A stretch of 64,000 bases of DNA from the NCBI GenBank assembly GCA_035295165.1, contig DATGJN010000066.1, forward strand, positions 1 through 64,000. Direction: 5' to 3'. The stretch comes from a bacterium. Its GTDB lineage: Bacteria; Sysuimicrobiota; Sysuimicrobiia; Sysuimicrobiales; Segetimicrobiaceae. The notes beneath the pieces were generated by a model that was given only the letters and a program-made list of their open reading frames with translations, searched no databases and was not told the DNA's origin. Within the stretch, counting starts at the first letter, position 1; the number at the start of each line of letters is the position of its first letter. The translations under genes and the position numbers were made by a program. Shown here piece by piece: positions 43,260 through 53,269 of this stretch.

Positions 43260-43724
43260 TCAGGGTGATGGGCTCTTGCTATTGTACCAGCGCTGGCATT
43301 CAGCATCTTGCGGTTGGTTAGGTGAAACGCACCACCTTACCCAGCCGCCTGCACTCACCGCGCCGTGCGCTTCCAGGAGCAGTTTGCTGTTTACATCGTA
43401 GGCTCGAACCGTATGTGATCCCGCGGGGACGACCATCGAGCACCACTCTTGAGGATGCAAAGTACAGTTGGCTAGGGAATACGGGCTACTGTCATCGAAG
43501 ACTCCGATTTGGACGAGGGCATCGCCGCCCCACCGATTCCAGACGTAGATTGTTCCCGTGTCGCTGGTCTGCGCCCTAGCAGACCCTAACGCGACCATTC
43601 CCAACATCACGACAATGAGGGAGGCCAAGAGATACTTTCGCAGGCGCCGCACTCCAATGATCGGGAGGGGTACTCGGCGCTCGATGACCGTGAAGCCATT
43701 CTCCGCGATGCGCTGTCTGAACAC
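43260..43724 (-). CDS. Secreted hypothetical protein
   Basis: This protein of 154 residues or fewer has a hydrophobic segment at about residues 30-51 (YLLASLIVVMLGMVALGSA-like) and a small beta-rich mature domain containing IYVWNRWGGDALVQIGVFDD and several cysteines (NCT, WCS, RWC, ECQ). The true start may be internal, because the first 28 residues are basic and not signal-like. No family recognised. Confidence 0.6.
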   Translation of the reverse strand: MFRQRIAENGFTVIERRVPLPIIGVRRLRKYLLASLIVVMLGMVALGSARAQTSDTGTIYVWNRWGGDALVQIGVFDDSSPYSLANCTLHPQEWCSMVVPAGSHTVRAYDVNSKLLLEAHGAVSAGGWVRWCVSPNQPQDAECQRWYNSKSPSP

Positions 43725-43945
43725 GCCGAAGCTGCCTCCTTCCTCACGGTATGGCTATACCCGATTCATCGATCCCTGAGACCCGGGTGATCAAACGCGA
43801 TGCGATCACCCACCATCCTCGACCACCCTAGCGCCTACAACAACGGCGGCATCGGGTCGGAGGTTCCCAAGCGACTGCCCAAATAGTGAAGTACATGCGA
43901 TCGCTATTGGGCACGTTCGATCGCCGGAGGGGTTGCTCCTCAGTT

Positions 43946-44037
43946 TGGCGGAGGGGGGGAGATTTGAACTCCCGATACCCTTGCGGGTATAGCGGTTTTC
44001 GAGACCGCCCGATTCAGCCAGGCTCTCGCACCCCTCC
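43946..44037 (-). tRNA. tRNA-Ser (anticodon CGA)
   Basis: The minus strand starts GGAGGGGTGCGAGAGCC. The anticodon arm GCGGT-CTCGAAA-ACCGC gives CGA. A long variable arm (TACCC-GCAA-GGGTA) marks a class II Ser tRNA. The T arm reads GGGAG-TTCAAAT-CTCCC, and the acceptor CCCCTCC is followed by G and an encoded CCA. Its 3' end faces the lower-GC segment at 41.7-43.9 kb. Confidence 0.95.
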
Positions 44038-44116
44038 GCGCCGGACCGCCCCTATTCTACTTCGGCAGTCCCGCGCTGCCTAGTCCGGACTCGATGTCGC
44101 GTCGCCGCGAGCGCGC

Positions 44117-44325
44117 TCACGGTGGCGCAACCGCCTCGCGCTCCTCATCCGGCCCGATCCGCGCTTGGAGCAACGCCCGTTCCGCGGGGTTGGCCGTCAG
44201 GGCGCTTGCACGCAAATCGGCCTCCCTGGCCTCCGCGGTCCGCCCGAGCGCGCGCAACAGTTCCGCCCGTGTGGCATGGAACAAATGGTATCGATCGAGT
44301 GCGCGGGGGCCTGTTGCGCTGGCTT
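44117..44325 (-). pseudogene. C-terminal remnant of an ECF sigma factor (DUF6596 type)
   Basis: One minus-strand frame ending with TGA at 44117-44119 reads LDRYHLFHATRAELLRALGR followed by ALTANPAERALLQARI. This is the typical C-terminus of sigma factors with a DUF6596 tail. The sequence upstream (44326 onward) does not continue the protein, and there is no start codon, so only the tail survives. It sits between tRNA-Ser and the peptide-binding-protein gene. Confidence 0.65.
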
Positions 44326-44535
44326 CCCGCGGGCCGCCGGCAGGGAACCGCCGACGGCGGGAGCGCGTAAGATGTCACAGACATCCGGGCGCGCGGGCCT
44401 GGGATCAGATGGTGCCAGGGCCGGAGGATTTCCTCTCGCGCAGAGCGTACCTAAGAATCCTCGCGCAGCGGGGTGCGAGGAAATCACCAAAAACGACCCG
44501 CCGCGGAACACGAGTCGTAAGGAGGGGGAAGCCGC

Positions 44536-46146
44536 ATGAACCGATGGGCCTTACGCCCTACCGTTGCGTTGCTGATCGCCTGCGTCGTCGCCCTGACGCT
44601 CTTCACCGTTCCTCGCGGCGGCCATGCCGCGGCGCCGACCACACTGACGGTTGCCATCGGCATCGATGCCGACACGCTCGACCCTGCCGGTCAGACCACG
44701 ACCACGATCTCGAACATCGTAGACTACATGTTCGACTCGCTGCTCTGGCCGAACGACGAGCGCTCGGGCGTGCAGACGGGACAACCGCAGTACACGAAGC
44801 TCACGCCCCAGCTCGCCACATCGTGGACGGTCAGCCCCGACGGCCTGACGTACACGTTCAAGCTGCGCCAGGGCGTGAAGTTCCAGGACGGGACCGACTT
44901 CAACGCCGACGCGGTGAAGTTCAACATCCAGCGGTTGCTCGATCCGGCGGTGCGCAATCCCAACCGGTACTACTTCACCGACATCGACGCAACCCGCATC
45001 GACACGCCCGACCCGTCCACGGTGGTGCTGCACCTCAAGAAGACGAGCCCCACGCTGCTCGGACGGCTCGCCGCCGGGCCCGGCGAGATGCTGTCGCCGA
45101 CCGCCGTGAAGAAGCTCGGCAACGACAAGCTCCCGCTCGGCCCGTCCGACGCCGGTTCGGGACCGTACGTCTTCAAGGAGTGGGTCCACGGCGATCACAT
45201 CACGCTCATCAAGAACCCCAACTACTGGGGGAGGAAGCCGTACTTCGACACGGTGATCTTCCGGGTCGTGCCGAACGCCGGGACGCGCGAGACGATGCTG
45301 CGCGCAGGAGACGTGCAGATGGCGTTTGAGCCGCCGGCGCCCGACATCCCCGCGCTCCGGAAAGACACGTCGCTCGTGGTCGTGTCCGGTCCGAGCGACC
45401 GCGACGTGTTCATCGGGCTCAACAACCAGTGGGGCGCGTTCAAGGATCCCCGGGTCCGGCAGGCGATGAACTTCGCGATCAACAAGGACGCGATCATCCA
45501 CAGCGTCCTGTTCGGGCTCGGCCACGTGCTGGAGTCCCCCACGACGCCGGCGCTCTTTGGCTACACGCGTCTGCAGCCGGGCGGCTGGCCGTTCAACCCC
45601 GTTGAGGCGAAGAAGCTGCTCTCGGAGGCGGGCTTCCCGCAGGGGTTCACGGTCGACTTCCGCACGCCGACCGGACGGTACATTCAGGACTATCAGTTCG
45701 CCCAGGCCGTCGCCGCACAGCTATCGAATGTGGGCATCCACGCCAACGTCAGCACGTCCGACTGGCCGACCTACGTGCACCTGATGCTGACGCCGCTCGC
45801 CCAGACCCCGCTGCAGATGTTCATCCTGGGCTGGGCGACACAGTACCTCGACGCCGACGGCGAGCTGTACGGGCAGTTCTACTCCGGACAGTGGCCGCCC
45901 GGAGGGCTGGCGCCGACGTTCTATAAGGACCCGCAGGTGGACAAGCTGCTCTTGGATGGGCAGACCGTGACGGACGCGGCGAAGCGCCAGGCGATCTACA
46001 AGGACGCGCAGCAGATGATCTGGAAGGACGCTCCGTGGATCTTCCTGTGGAGCCAGGACTTCTACATGGTGACGAGCAGCCACCTCCAGGGCGTCACGGT
46101 GACCCCGAACGAAAAGTGGGCGGCCATCTACGCCACGTGGAAGTAG
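44536..46146 (+). CDS. Oligopeptide ABC transporter substrate-binding protein (family 5)
   Basis: This 536-residue periplasmic binding protein has a signal peptide (VALLIACVVALTLFTVPRGG). The family-5 pattern is visible: LTVAIGIDADTLDPAGQT at the mature N-terminus, GLTYTFKLRQGVKFQDGT, SGPYVFKEWVHGDHITLIKN, and RVRQAMNFAINKDAI. The ligand may be a peptide, nickel chelate or other small molecule. GGAGGGGG precedes the ATG. No permease or ATPase gene is adjacent, so it is an orphan receptor that may feed the importer at 60.5-64 kb. Confidence 0.93.
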   Translation: MNRWALRPTVALLIACVVALTLFTVPRGGHAAAPTTLTVAIGIDADTLDPAGQTTTTISNIVDYMFDSLLWPNDERSGVQTGQPQYTKLTPQLATSWTVSPDGLTYTFKLRQGVKFQDGTDFNADAVKFNIQRLLDPAVRNPNRYYFTDIDATRIDTPDPSTVVLHLKKTSPTLLGRLAAGPGEMLSPTAVKKLGNDKLPLGPSDAGSGPYVFKEWVHGDHITLIKNPNYWGRKPYFDTVIFRVVPNAGTRETMLRAGDVQMAFEPPAPDIPALRKDTSLVVVSGPSDRDVFIGLNNQWGAFKDPRVRQAMNFAINKDAIIHSVLFGLGHVLESPTTPALFGYTRLQPGGWPFNPVEAKKLLSEAGFPQGFTVDFRTPTGRYIQDYQFAQAVAAQLSNVGIHANVSTSDWPTYVHLMLTPLAQTPLQMFILGWATQYLDADGELYGQFYSGQWPPGGLAPTFYKDPQVDKLLLDGQTVTDAAKRQAIYKDAQQMIWKDAPWIFLWSQDFYMVTSSHLQGVTVTPNEKWAAIYATWK

Positions 46147-46171
46147 CGCCACACCGTAACGTCGACTGGTG

Positions 46172-46207
46172 AGAGGACCGGCGGCCCCGCGGGGCCGCCG
46201 GTCCTCT
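46172..46207. terminator. Strong shared hairpin between convergent genes
   Basis: A perfect 17-base stem (AGAGGACCGGCGGCCCC with its complement) over a 2-base loop lies between the peptide-binding-protein stop and the Ku stop. It has no T-run but is strong enough to act as a bidirectional transcription end. Confidence 0.7.
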
Positions 46208-46213
46208 GGTTCG

Positions 46214-47074
46214 TCAGCGCGGTCGCTCGTGCATGCCGCCGGCGGCGCGCCGCTGCGGCGCGGCGGGGCGCCCCGCCTTGGACGCTCCGGATGGCCGCCT
46301 GCGATCCTGCGCCATCTCGACGCTCCGCTTGAGCGCCTCCATCAGGTCCACGACCTTGCCCGGGGCCGCCGCCTCCTTGGGTGAGGCGACCTCTTCGCCC
46401 TTGCCCTTCGCCTCGATCATCGCGAGGAGAGCGTCTCGGTACTCGTCGCGGAACTCTTCGACCTGAAACTCCATCGCGAGGTTCTCGACGAGCTGCACCG
46501 CCATCTTCCGCTCGTTGGGGTGCACCTTCGCCTCAACCGGCAGTTCGTCCAGACCCGACAGGGCGCGGACCTCGTCCGCATAGTACAGCGTGCTCATCAC
46601 GAGCGCGCCGTCGTAGGGGCGCAGCGAGACTAACTGTTCCTTCTCCCGGATCACGACCTTGCCCACGGCCACACGGTTGACCTCGCGCAGCGCCTCTCCG
46701 AGGAGCAGAAACGCCTTGGCTCCTCCTTCGTCCGGCACCACGTAGTACGAGCGTTCATAGTAGATCGGATCGATCTCCTGCAGCTCGACGAAGCCGGCGA
46801 TGTTGACGTTCCCCGTCGTGTCCATCGGGATCTTCTCGATCTCTTCATCCGTCACGACCACGAAGCGATTCTTGCTGACCTCGTAGCCCCGGACGACATC
46901 GGCCCACTCAATGGTGCGGTCGCAGTGGGGGCAAAACCGCTGATTCTTGATCGGCGTGTGACACTCGGTGTGCAGCAAACGGAAGCGGACGTCTTTTTGC
47001 TCCGTGGCAGTGTAGAGCTTGACCGGAATCGTCACCAGGCCGAAGCTGATGTAGCCTCTCCAAGTCGGTCGCAC
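46214..47074 (-). CDS. ku: Ku DNA end-binding protein
   Basis: This bacterial Ku of 286 residues starts RPTWRGYISFGLVTIPVKLY and has KNQRFCPHCDRTIEW (zinc-like pair), GGAKAFLLLGEALREVNRVA and the conserved LRPYDGALVMSTLYYADEV. It forms a ring dimer on DNA ends in non-homologous end joining and recruits LigD. The basic C-terminal tail (KAGRPAAPQRRAAG) is the usual DNA- and ligase-contact extension. GTG 47074 has GGGGGGA 6 bases upstream. No ligD is in the window. Confidence 0.95.
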   Translation of the reverse strand: MRPTWRGYISFGLVTIPVKLYTATEQKDVRFRLLHTECHTPIKNQRFCPHCDRTIEWADVVRGYEVSKNRFVVVTDEEIEKIPMDTTGNVNIAGFVELQEIDPIYYERSYYVVPDEGGAKAFLLLGEALREVNRVAVGKVVIREKEQLVSLRPYDGALVMSTLYYADEVRALSGLDELPVEAKVHPNERKMAVQLVENLAMEFQVEEFRDEYRDALLAMIEAKGKGEEVASPKEAAAPGKVVDLMEALKRSVEMAQDRRRPSGASKAGRPAAPQRRAAGGMHERPR

Positions 47075-48051
47075 GCTCGGTCCCCCCAAGTGGTGGGCTC
47101 GATGATACCGCGGAGCGGTACCGACGATTCTATACCCGAGGGGCACACGCCTGCAACCTGCATCCCGCGCCGATGCGAACCCGTGTTCGGGTCGACCTGC
47201 CAGCGCCACCCTGTGCGTCGAGCGCACCGGCGTCACGAGTCTCGAGATTCGCAAGACAACCACTTCCACGTCGTACCGTCCGACCGCGCGGCGCGCCCTG
47301 GAACGCCTCCTCCCGCGACTGCCACAACGCCTTGACGAGTTTCGGCATCATCGCCGAACCCGACCGCGCACAGTCGTCGACGTACTACAGATGCCGGCAT
47401 ACACCGTCCGAATCGCCGGCTTCGAGGGCGGTCGCACCGAGAATGACTCGGCCCGCACCTGCTCGTCCGCCGCGCCGGCAACTGCGGCTCTTGACGAGTG
47501 GCTGCTCGGCGTACACCTTCGCGCCGTTCGGCCGATCGCAGATGACGTGGCAGCGCGCCACTTCGGTCTGCGTGTGCGACTGTCCGTGTCGACGAGCCGC
47601 CTGCGCGATCGCCACGTTGACAGCAGAATGGTCGAGCGTGTCACTCGGCCGGCCAATCGCAAGACCAGCATCCTTCCGAAGTTGTCCCGTATGTACGAGA
47701 GCGTCCGCCTGTGGGCGGAGGCTGTCGTCGGTGTGGACCGGCTGCCAGCCTGAACGTGATGACGGTCGGGATACCCGGAATCGACCACACGCTTGCTTGT
47801 TCCGCCTCCCAACTGGGTTTTGTCGGGCGGCCGGCCGTGTTTCTTGATTAGCAACAGAAACTCTAGAGAAGTCCCACGACGAGCGTGATCAAGCTGGCCG
47901 GGAAGAACGCGGACAATGAGCGGAAGGTTCGATGCAATAGTTGACCTTCCCATTCCGGGACGCCCGCAGCGATAACTACCGTTTACGTAATAGATGGTGT
48001 TGGAGCCCATTGGAAGGCGGTCCCCTCACCTCGGCAACAAGCGCGCCGAAA
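47075..48051. other. 1-kb stretch with no convincing gene, possible gene remnant
   Basis: Several overlapping frames are open, but none has start signals. A minus-strand frame at about 47385-47750 reads coherently (AVNVAIAQAARRHGQ, then EVARCHVICDRPNGAKVYAE) and may be the 3' part of a decayed gene whose family I cannot name. A plus-strand frame at 47173-47847 looks like a shadow, rich in R, S and C. Confidence 0.45.
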
Positions 48052-48081
48052 TGTGACGCTCACGGAAAAGTGTGTTATGAT
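48052..48081 (+). promoter_or_regulatory. Candidate promoter of the MerR-efflux operon
   Basis: TGTGAC (48052-48057) and TATGAT (48076-48081) are separated by 18 bases, a little long as in many MerR-regulated promoters. The MerR ATG is 66 bases downstream. I see no clean dyad between the boxes. Confidence 0.4.
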
Positions 48082-48147
48082 CCGATTGTTTGTCCCACGT
48101 TAAGGGAAGCTCGTACAGATCTCGTAGCGAGAGAAAGGAACGTCCAC

Positions 48148-48711
48148 ATGAGCGGCATAGAGGAAGCATCTAGCCCGCCGGGCACCAACGGAGTCGAACG
48201 GCCGGAGGCGGTGGCAGACGCTCCTGCAAGTTACCGCATGGAGGAAATCGTCCGGCGCACCGGCCTGACGCCCCGCGCAATCCGGTACTACGAGGAGATG
48301 GGTCTCCTCTCTCCATCCGGGCGCACGGCCGGCGGGTTCCGATTGTTCACCGACACCGAGATCGCGCAACTGCTCCGGATCAAGGAGTTGCAGACGCTGC
48401 TCGGCTTTTCGTTGGCGGAGATCAAAGAGACGCTGCAGGCGGACGCGGCGCGCGCCGAGCTGCGCCAGGCCTACGAGCAGGCAACGGATCCGGCGACGCG
48501 CCTGGGGCTCGTCCAACAGGCGACCAGCCTGGCCCAGACCCGGGTGCGCATCATCAACGAACGCATGGCTCGGCTCGCCAAGCTCCATGAGGAAGTGGAG
48601 CAGAGCCTCGCCAGGTTGAGCACGCGGCATGAGCAGTTGCTTCGCGAGCTGGCGGAGCACCAGTCGGACGACGACCCAGACGCACGCGGTCACGCGAGGG
48701 AGAAATCATGA
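48148..48711 (+). CDS. MerR-family transcriptional regulator
   Basis: This 187-residue protein has a MerR helix-turn-helix at about residues 28-95 (YRMEEIVRRTGLTPRAIRYYEEMG, shortened here: RAIRYYEEMGLLSPSGR), then a long dimerising coiled coil and a C-terminal helical tail (HEEVEQSLARLSTRHEQLL). No cysteine metal site is present, so it is probably a drug- or stress-sensing member. AAAGGA precedes the ATG. Its stop overlaps the start of the membrane-fusion protein gene (ATGA), making it the first gene of the efflux operon and likely autoregulated. Confidence 0.9.
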   Translation: MSGIEEASSPPGTNGVERPEAVADAPASYRMEEIVRRTGLTPRAIRYYEEMGLLSPSGRTAGGFRLFTDTEIAQLLRIKELQTLLGFSLAEIKETLQADAARAELRQAYEQATDPATRLGLVQQATSLAQTRVRIINERMARLAKLHEEVEQSLARLSTRHEQLLRELAEHQSDDDPDARGHAREKS

Positions 48712-50177
48712 GCGACGCACCTACCCGAACCGGCACGGAGGCGGGGGAGGCCACCGGTCCCGGCATGCAATCGACGTCGTCCGGCGACGCCGTGCGGGTT
48801 CAGGCCGGATCCCAACCCCGAGACGGCAACGGGCGCCAGGCGCCCCCGCGGGCGGAGCCGTCCCCCCGCAGCAGCGCGCGCGGTCTGGCACTGCCGATCG
48901 CCGCCGGGGTGGTGCTGTTGATCGTGGTGGCGGCGGTCGTCTACTGGCGGAACAACATCGGCCTCGTCAGGACGGACAACGCGCAGACCTCGGGGGACGT
49001 CGCTCCCGTGAGCTCGCAGGTCGCGGGCACGGTAGTCAAGATTGACGTGTCGGACAACGAGTATGTGAAGACCGGCACGGTGCTGGTGGAGCTCGATCCC
49101 ACCGACTATCGGCTGGCGCTCAATCAGGCGCGCGCGAACCTCGCGGCCGACGAGGCCCAGGTCAACGCCGCCCAGGCCGCGCTGACGGCTCAGGAACAGC
49201 AGTACACCACCGGCGTGTCGTCGGCGCGCGGTGCGCTCGCCGCCACCGTGCCGAGCCTGCCGCAGTCGATCGCGCAACTGCAGATGGTCGAGCAGACGAC
49301 CGCCGCACAGGTCGAGCAGGCGCAGGCGGGCGTCACGACCGCCCAGGCCAACGTGCAGTCGTCCAGAGCCAACTATGACACGGCCAGCAAGACGCTCAAC
49401 CGCGATCGCCAGCTCCTGACGCAGGGGGCGATCGCGCAGCAACAGGTGGACAGTGACACGGCCGCGTACGAGACCGCGCTGGCGCAGATGCGGGCCGCGG
49501 AGGACAGCCTCCGCCAGGCGCGGGCAAGCCTCGCATCGGCTCAGGCGAACCGCCAGCAGGTCACGGTCACGCAGAACACGATCGCGATCAACCGGGGGCA
49601 GATCACCCAGGCCCAGGCGAACGTCCAACAGGCCCAGGCGGGCGACGCGCTCGTCCGACAGCGCGCGGAGCAGCTCGCCGTCGCGCAGGCGCAGGCGGCG
49701 CAGGCGGCCGAACAGGTCAGGACGGCGCAGGTCAACCTCGACCGGACGCGCATCCGGGCGCCCGCCGACGGCTGGGTGACGAACCGCACGGTGCAGATCG
49801 GCTCGGTCGTGCAGACGAACCAGCCACTGCTGGCCGTGACCATCGACCACCGTCTGTGGGTGGTGGCGAACGTCAAGGAGACCCAGCTCGGCAACGTACG
49901 CCCCGGCAACCCTGTCAGGGTTACGGTGGACACCTACCGCGGCAAGGTGTTCCACGGGCACGTGGTCAGCATCACCGCGACCACCGGATCGACCACGGCA
50001 CTCCTCCCGCCCGACAACGCGACCGGCAACTTCGTCAAGGTCGTCCAGCTCGTGCCCGTGTGGATCGCGCTGGACCCCTCGGAGTTTCCGGCCGGGCGGC
50101 AGCTGCCTATCGGCCTGTCGGCAGAGGTGACGATCGACACGCGCCACGTCGATCAGACGACAACGCCGGACCCGTGA
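48708..50177 (+). CDS. HlyD/EmrA-type membrane fusion protein
   Basis: This 489-residue protein has a disordered cytoplasmic N-terminus, one transmembrane helix (LPIAAGVVLLIVVAAVVYW), then the lipoyl/barrel start VRTDNAQTSGDVAPVSSQVA, two long Gln/Ala-rich coiled-coil hairpins (about residues 130-340), and the barrel end TRIRAPADGWVTNRTVQIGS. It links the DHA2 pump to the outer membrane. The coil is unusually long for EmrA. Overlaps on both sides (ATGA, then GTGA) couple it to MerR and the pump. Confidence 0.93.
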   Translation: MSDAPTRTGTEAGEATGPGMQSTSSGDAVRVQAGSQPRDGNGRQAPPRAEPSPRSSARGLALPIAAGVVLLIVVAAVVYWRNNIGLVRTDNAQTSGDVAPVSSQVAGTVVKIDVSDNEYVKTGTVLVELDPTDYRLALNQARANLAADEAQVNAAQAALTAQEQQYTTGVSSARGALAATVPSLPQSIAQLQMVEQTTAAQVEQAQAGVTTAQANVQSSRANYDTASKTLNRDRQLLTQGAIAQQQVDSDTAAYETALAQMRAAEDSLRQARASLASAQANRQQVTVTQNTIAINRGQITQAQANVQQAQAGDALVRQRAEQLAVAQAQAAQAAEQVRTAQVNLDRTRIRAPADGWVTNRTVQIGSVVQTNQPLLAVTIDHRLWVVANVKETQLGNVRPGNPVRVTVDTYRGKVFHGHVVSITATTGSTTALLPPDNATGNFVKVVQLVPVWIALDPSEFPAGRQLPIGLSAEVTIDTRHVDQTTTPDP

Positions 50178-51769
50178 GCGCAACACTCGTCTCGACTATC
50201 GGCGGCCGTGACCAGCCGGCCGGCGCGAACCGCTGGCTGGTCACGGCCTCGGTGCTGTTCGGGTCGATGATGGGCGCAATCGACACGAGCGTCGTCAACG
50301 TCGCGCTCGCGCACATTCAGTCCACGTACGGGGTCACGACGCAGGAGGTCACGTGGGTCATCACGTCCTACCTGATCTCGCTCGTGATCATCATGCCGCT
50401 CACCGCCTGGGTCGCCTCAGTCCTCGGCCGCCGGAACATGTACCTGCTCGCGGTAGCCATCTTCACGATCGCGTCGGTGCTCTGCGGGCTGTCACGGAAC
50501 CTCGGCCAGCTGATCGCGTTTCGGGTGCTGCAGGGGCTCGGCGGGGGCGCGCTGCAGCCGACGGCGCAGGCGATCATGCGGGAGACGTTCCCGGGGTCCC
50601 AACAGGCACAGGCGATGGGGCTGTACGGCATGATCGTGCTGCTCGGACCGGCGGTCGGGCCCACGCTCGGCGGCTGGCTGACGGACAACCTCTCGTGGCC
50701 GTGGATCTTCTTCGTGAACCTCCCGATCGGCATCCTCGGGCTGATCATGGGCTACCTGTTCGTCGTAGATCCCCCGTACATGCGGGCGCGAGGGCTCCGG
50801 AAGATCGACGGGATCGGGATCGCGCTCATGTCGGTCGGGCTCGCGGCGCTGCAGATCATGCTCGAGGAGGGCGAGACGGACGGGTGGTTCCAGAGCTCGT
50901 TCATCGTCGTCCTCGCCGTGGTCGCCGCGCTCGCCCTTGCGGCGTTTATCGCGTGGGAGCTCCGGGTGCCCGATCCCGCGGTCAACCTGCGCATTCTGCG
51001 GAACGTGTCGTTCGCCTCCGGGTCGATGATCATCGGCATCCTGGGGCTCGCGCTGTTCGGCAGCCTGTTGCTGCTCCCGTTGTTCTTACAGAACCTGCTG
51101 GGCTACAGCGCGACCCGCGCGGGGCTCACGCTGATGCCGCGCTCTCTCACCATGGTCTTCATGATGCCGATCGCCGGCCTCCTCTATAATCGCCTCGGCG
51201 CGGCCTTGATGTTGCCGTTCGCGCTGGTGCTGAGCGGCGCGTCCGGCCTGCTCATGGCCCGGTTCAACCTGTCGACGCCGGAGCTGCAGATCCTCGTCCC
51301 GCAGGTCCTGCAGGGCATCGGGTTTGCGTTCATGTTCGTGCCCCTGTCCACGGCGACGCTCTCGGCAATCCCACGGGCGCAGATGCAGAGCGCCGCCGGC
51401 CTCTACAACCTGGTCCGGCAACTCGGTGGCAGCTTCGGGACCGCGATCGTGGTCACGCTACTGGACCACAAGATTCAGACCGCCAGCGCCGCGCTCGTCC
51501 GGTACGCCTCGCCGTACAACCCGACCTTCATGCGCTGGTGGCAGACATTCCAGGCCGGGTTCGTGGCGCGGGGAAGCGATCCCACCACCGCGCACTGGCG
51601 GGCGCTCGCGGCGCTCCAGGCCCTGATCAGCCAGCAGTCCCAGGTCGTCGCATACGACTATGTGTTCGCCATCATCGCGATCGTGCTCTTCGCGTGCCTC
51701 CCGCTCTCGCTGGTGCTGCGCGGCGTGCGGCGCCCGCAGCCGGGTGGCGACGCAATGGCGGCGGACTGA
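50174..51769 (+). CDS. DHA2-family multidrug exporter (EmrB/QacA type)
   Basis: This 14-helix MFS proton antiporter of 531 residues starts with LFGSMMGAIDTSVVNVAL in helix 1 (motif D1). Motif A-like LGRRNMYLLAV lies between helices 2 and 3, RVLQGLGGGALQPTAQAI in helix 4 (motif B), and GPAVGPTLGGWL in helix 5 (motif C). It exports hydrophobic drugs or lipids with the upstream membrane-fusion protein. The GTG overlaps the preceding stop. No outer-membrane channel gene follows. Confidence 0.94.
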   Translation: MSATLVSTIGGRDQPAGANRWLVTASVLFGSMMGAIDTSVVNVALAHIQSTYGVTTQEVTWVITSYLISLVIIMPLTAWVASVLGRRNMYLLAVAIFTIASVLCGLSRNLGQLIAFRVLQGLGGGALQPTAQAIMRETFPGSQQAQAMGLYGMIVLLGPAVGPTLGGWLTDNLSWPWIFFVNLPIGILGLIMGYLFVVDPPYMRARGLRKIDGIGIALMSVGLAALQIMLEEGETDGWFQSSFIVVLAVVAALALAAFIAWELRVPDPAVNLRILRNVSFASGSMIIGILGLALFGSLLLLPLFLQNLLGYSATRAGLTLMPRSLTMVFMMPIAGLLYNRLGAALMLPFALVLSGASGLLMARFNLSTPELQILVPQVLQGIGFAFMFVPLSTATLSAIPRAQMQSAAGLYNLVRQLGGSFGTAIVVTLLDHKIQTASAALVRYASPYNPTFMRWWQTFQAGFVARGSDPTTAHWRALAALQALISQQSQVVAYDYVFAIIAIVLFACLPLSLVLRGVRRPQPGGDAMAAD

Positions 51770-51890
51770 TCGGCGCACCTGGCGGCGGCGGGGGCCCGGC
51801 GCTATACTACAGATGTGACGCGGCGCGGTTGGCAGGCCGCTCGCGCGGGGAGTGCGGCCGGATACACCGGCCGGCGACGAGGAGGGTGTC

Positions 51891-53219
<1,329 letters not shown>

Positions 53220-53269
53220 CAACATCGCACCGTACACGGAACGCGACCGCCCGCCCACGGGAGGACCCT

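Noticed and set aside
44094-45329. 411-codon plus-strand frame overlapping the peptide-binding-protein gene
   Set aside because: Out of frame with a clear family-5 binding protein; no start signal, and the sequence is Arg/His/Pro-rich.
47173-47847. 224-codon plus-strand frame after Ku
   Set aside because: Cys/Arg/Ser-rich, no start signal, and no resemblance to a known family.
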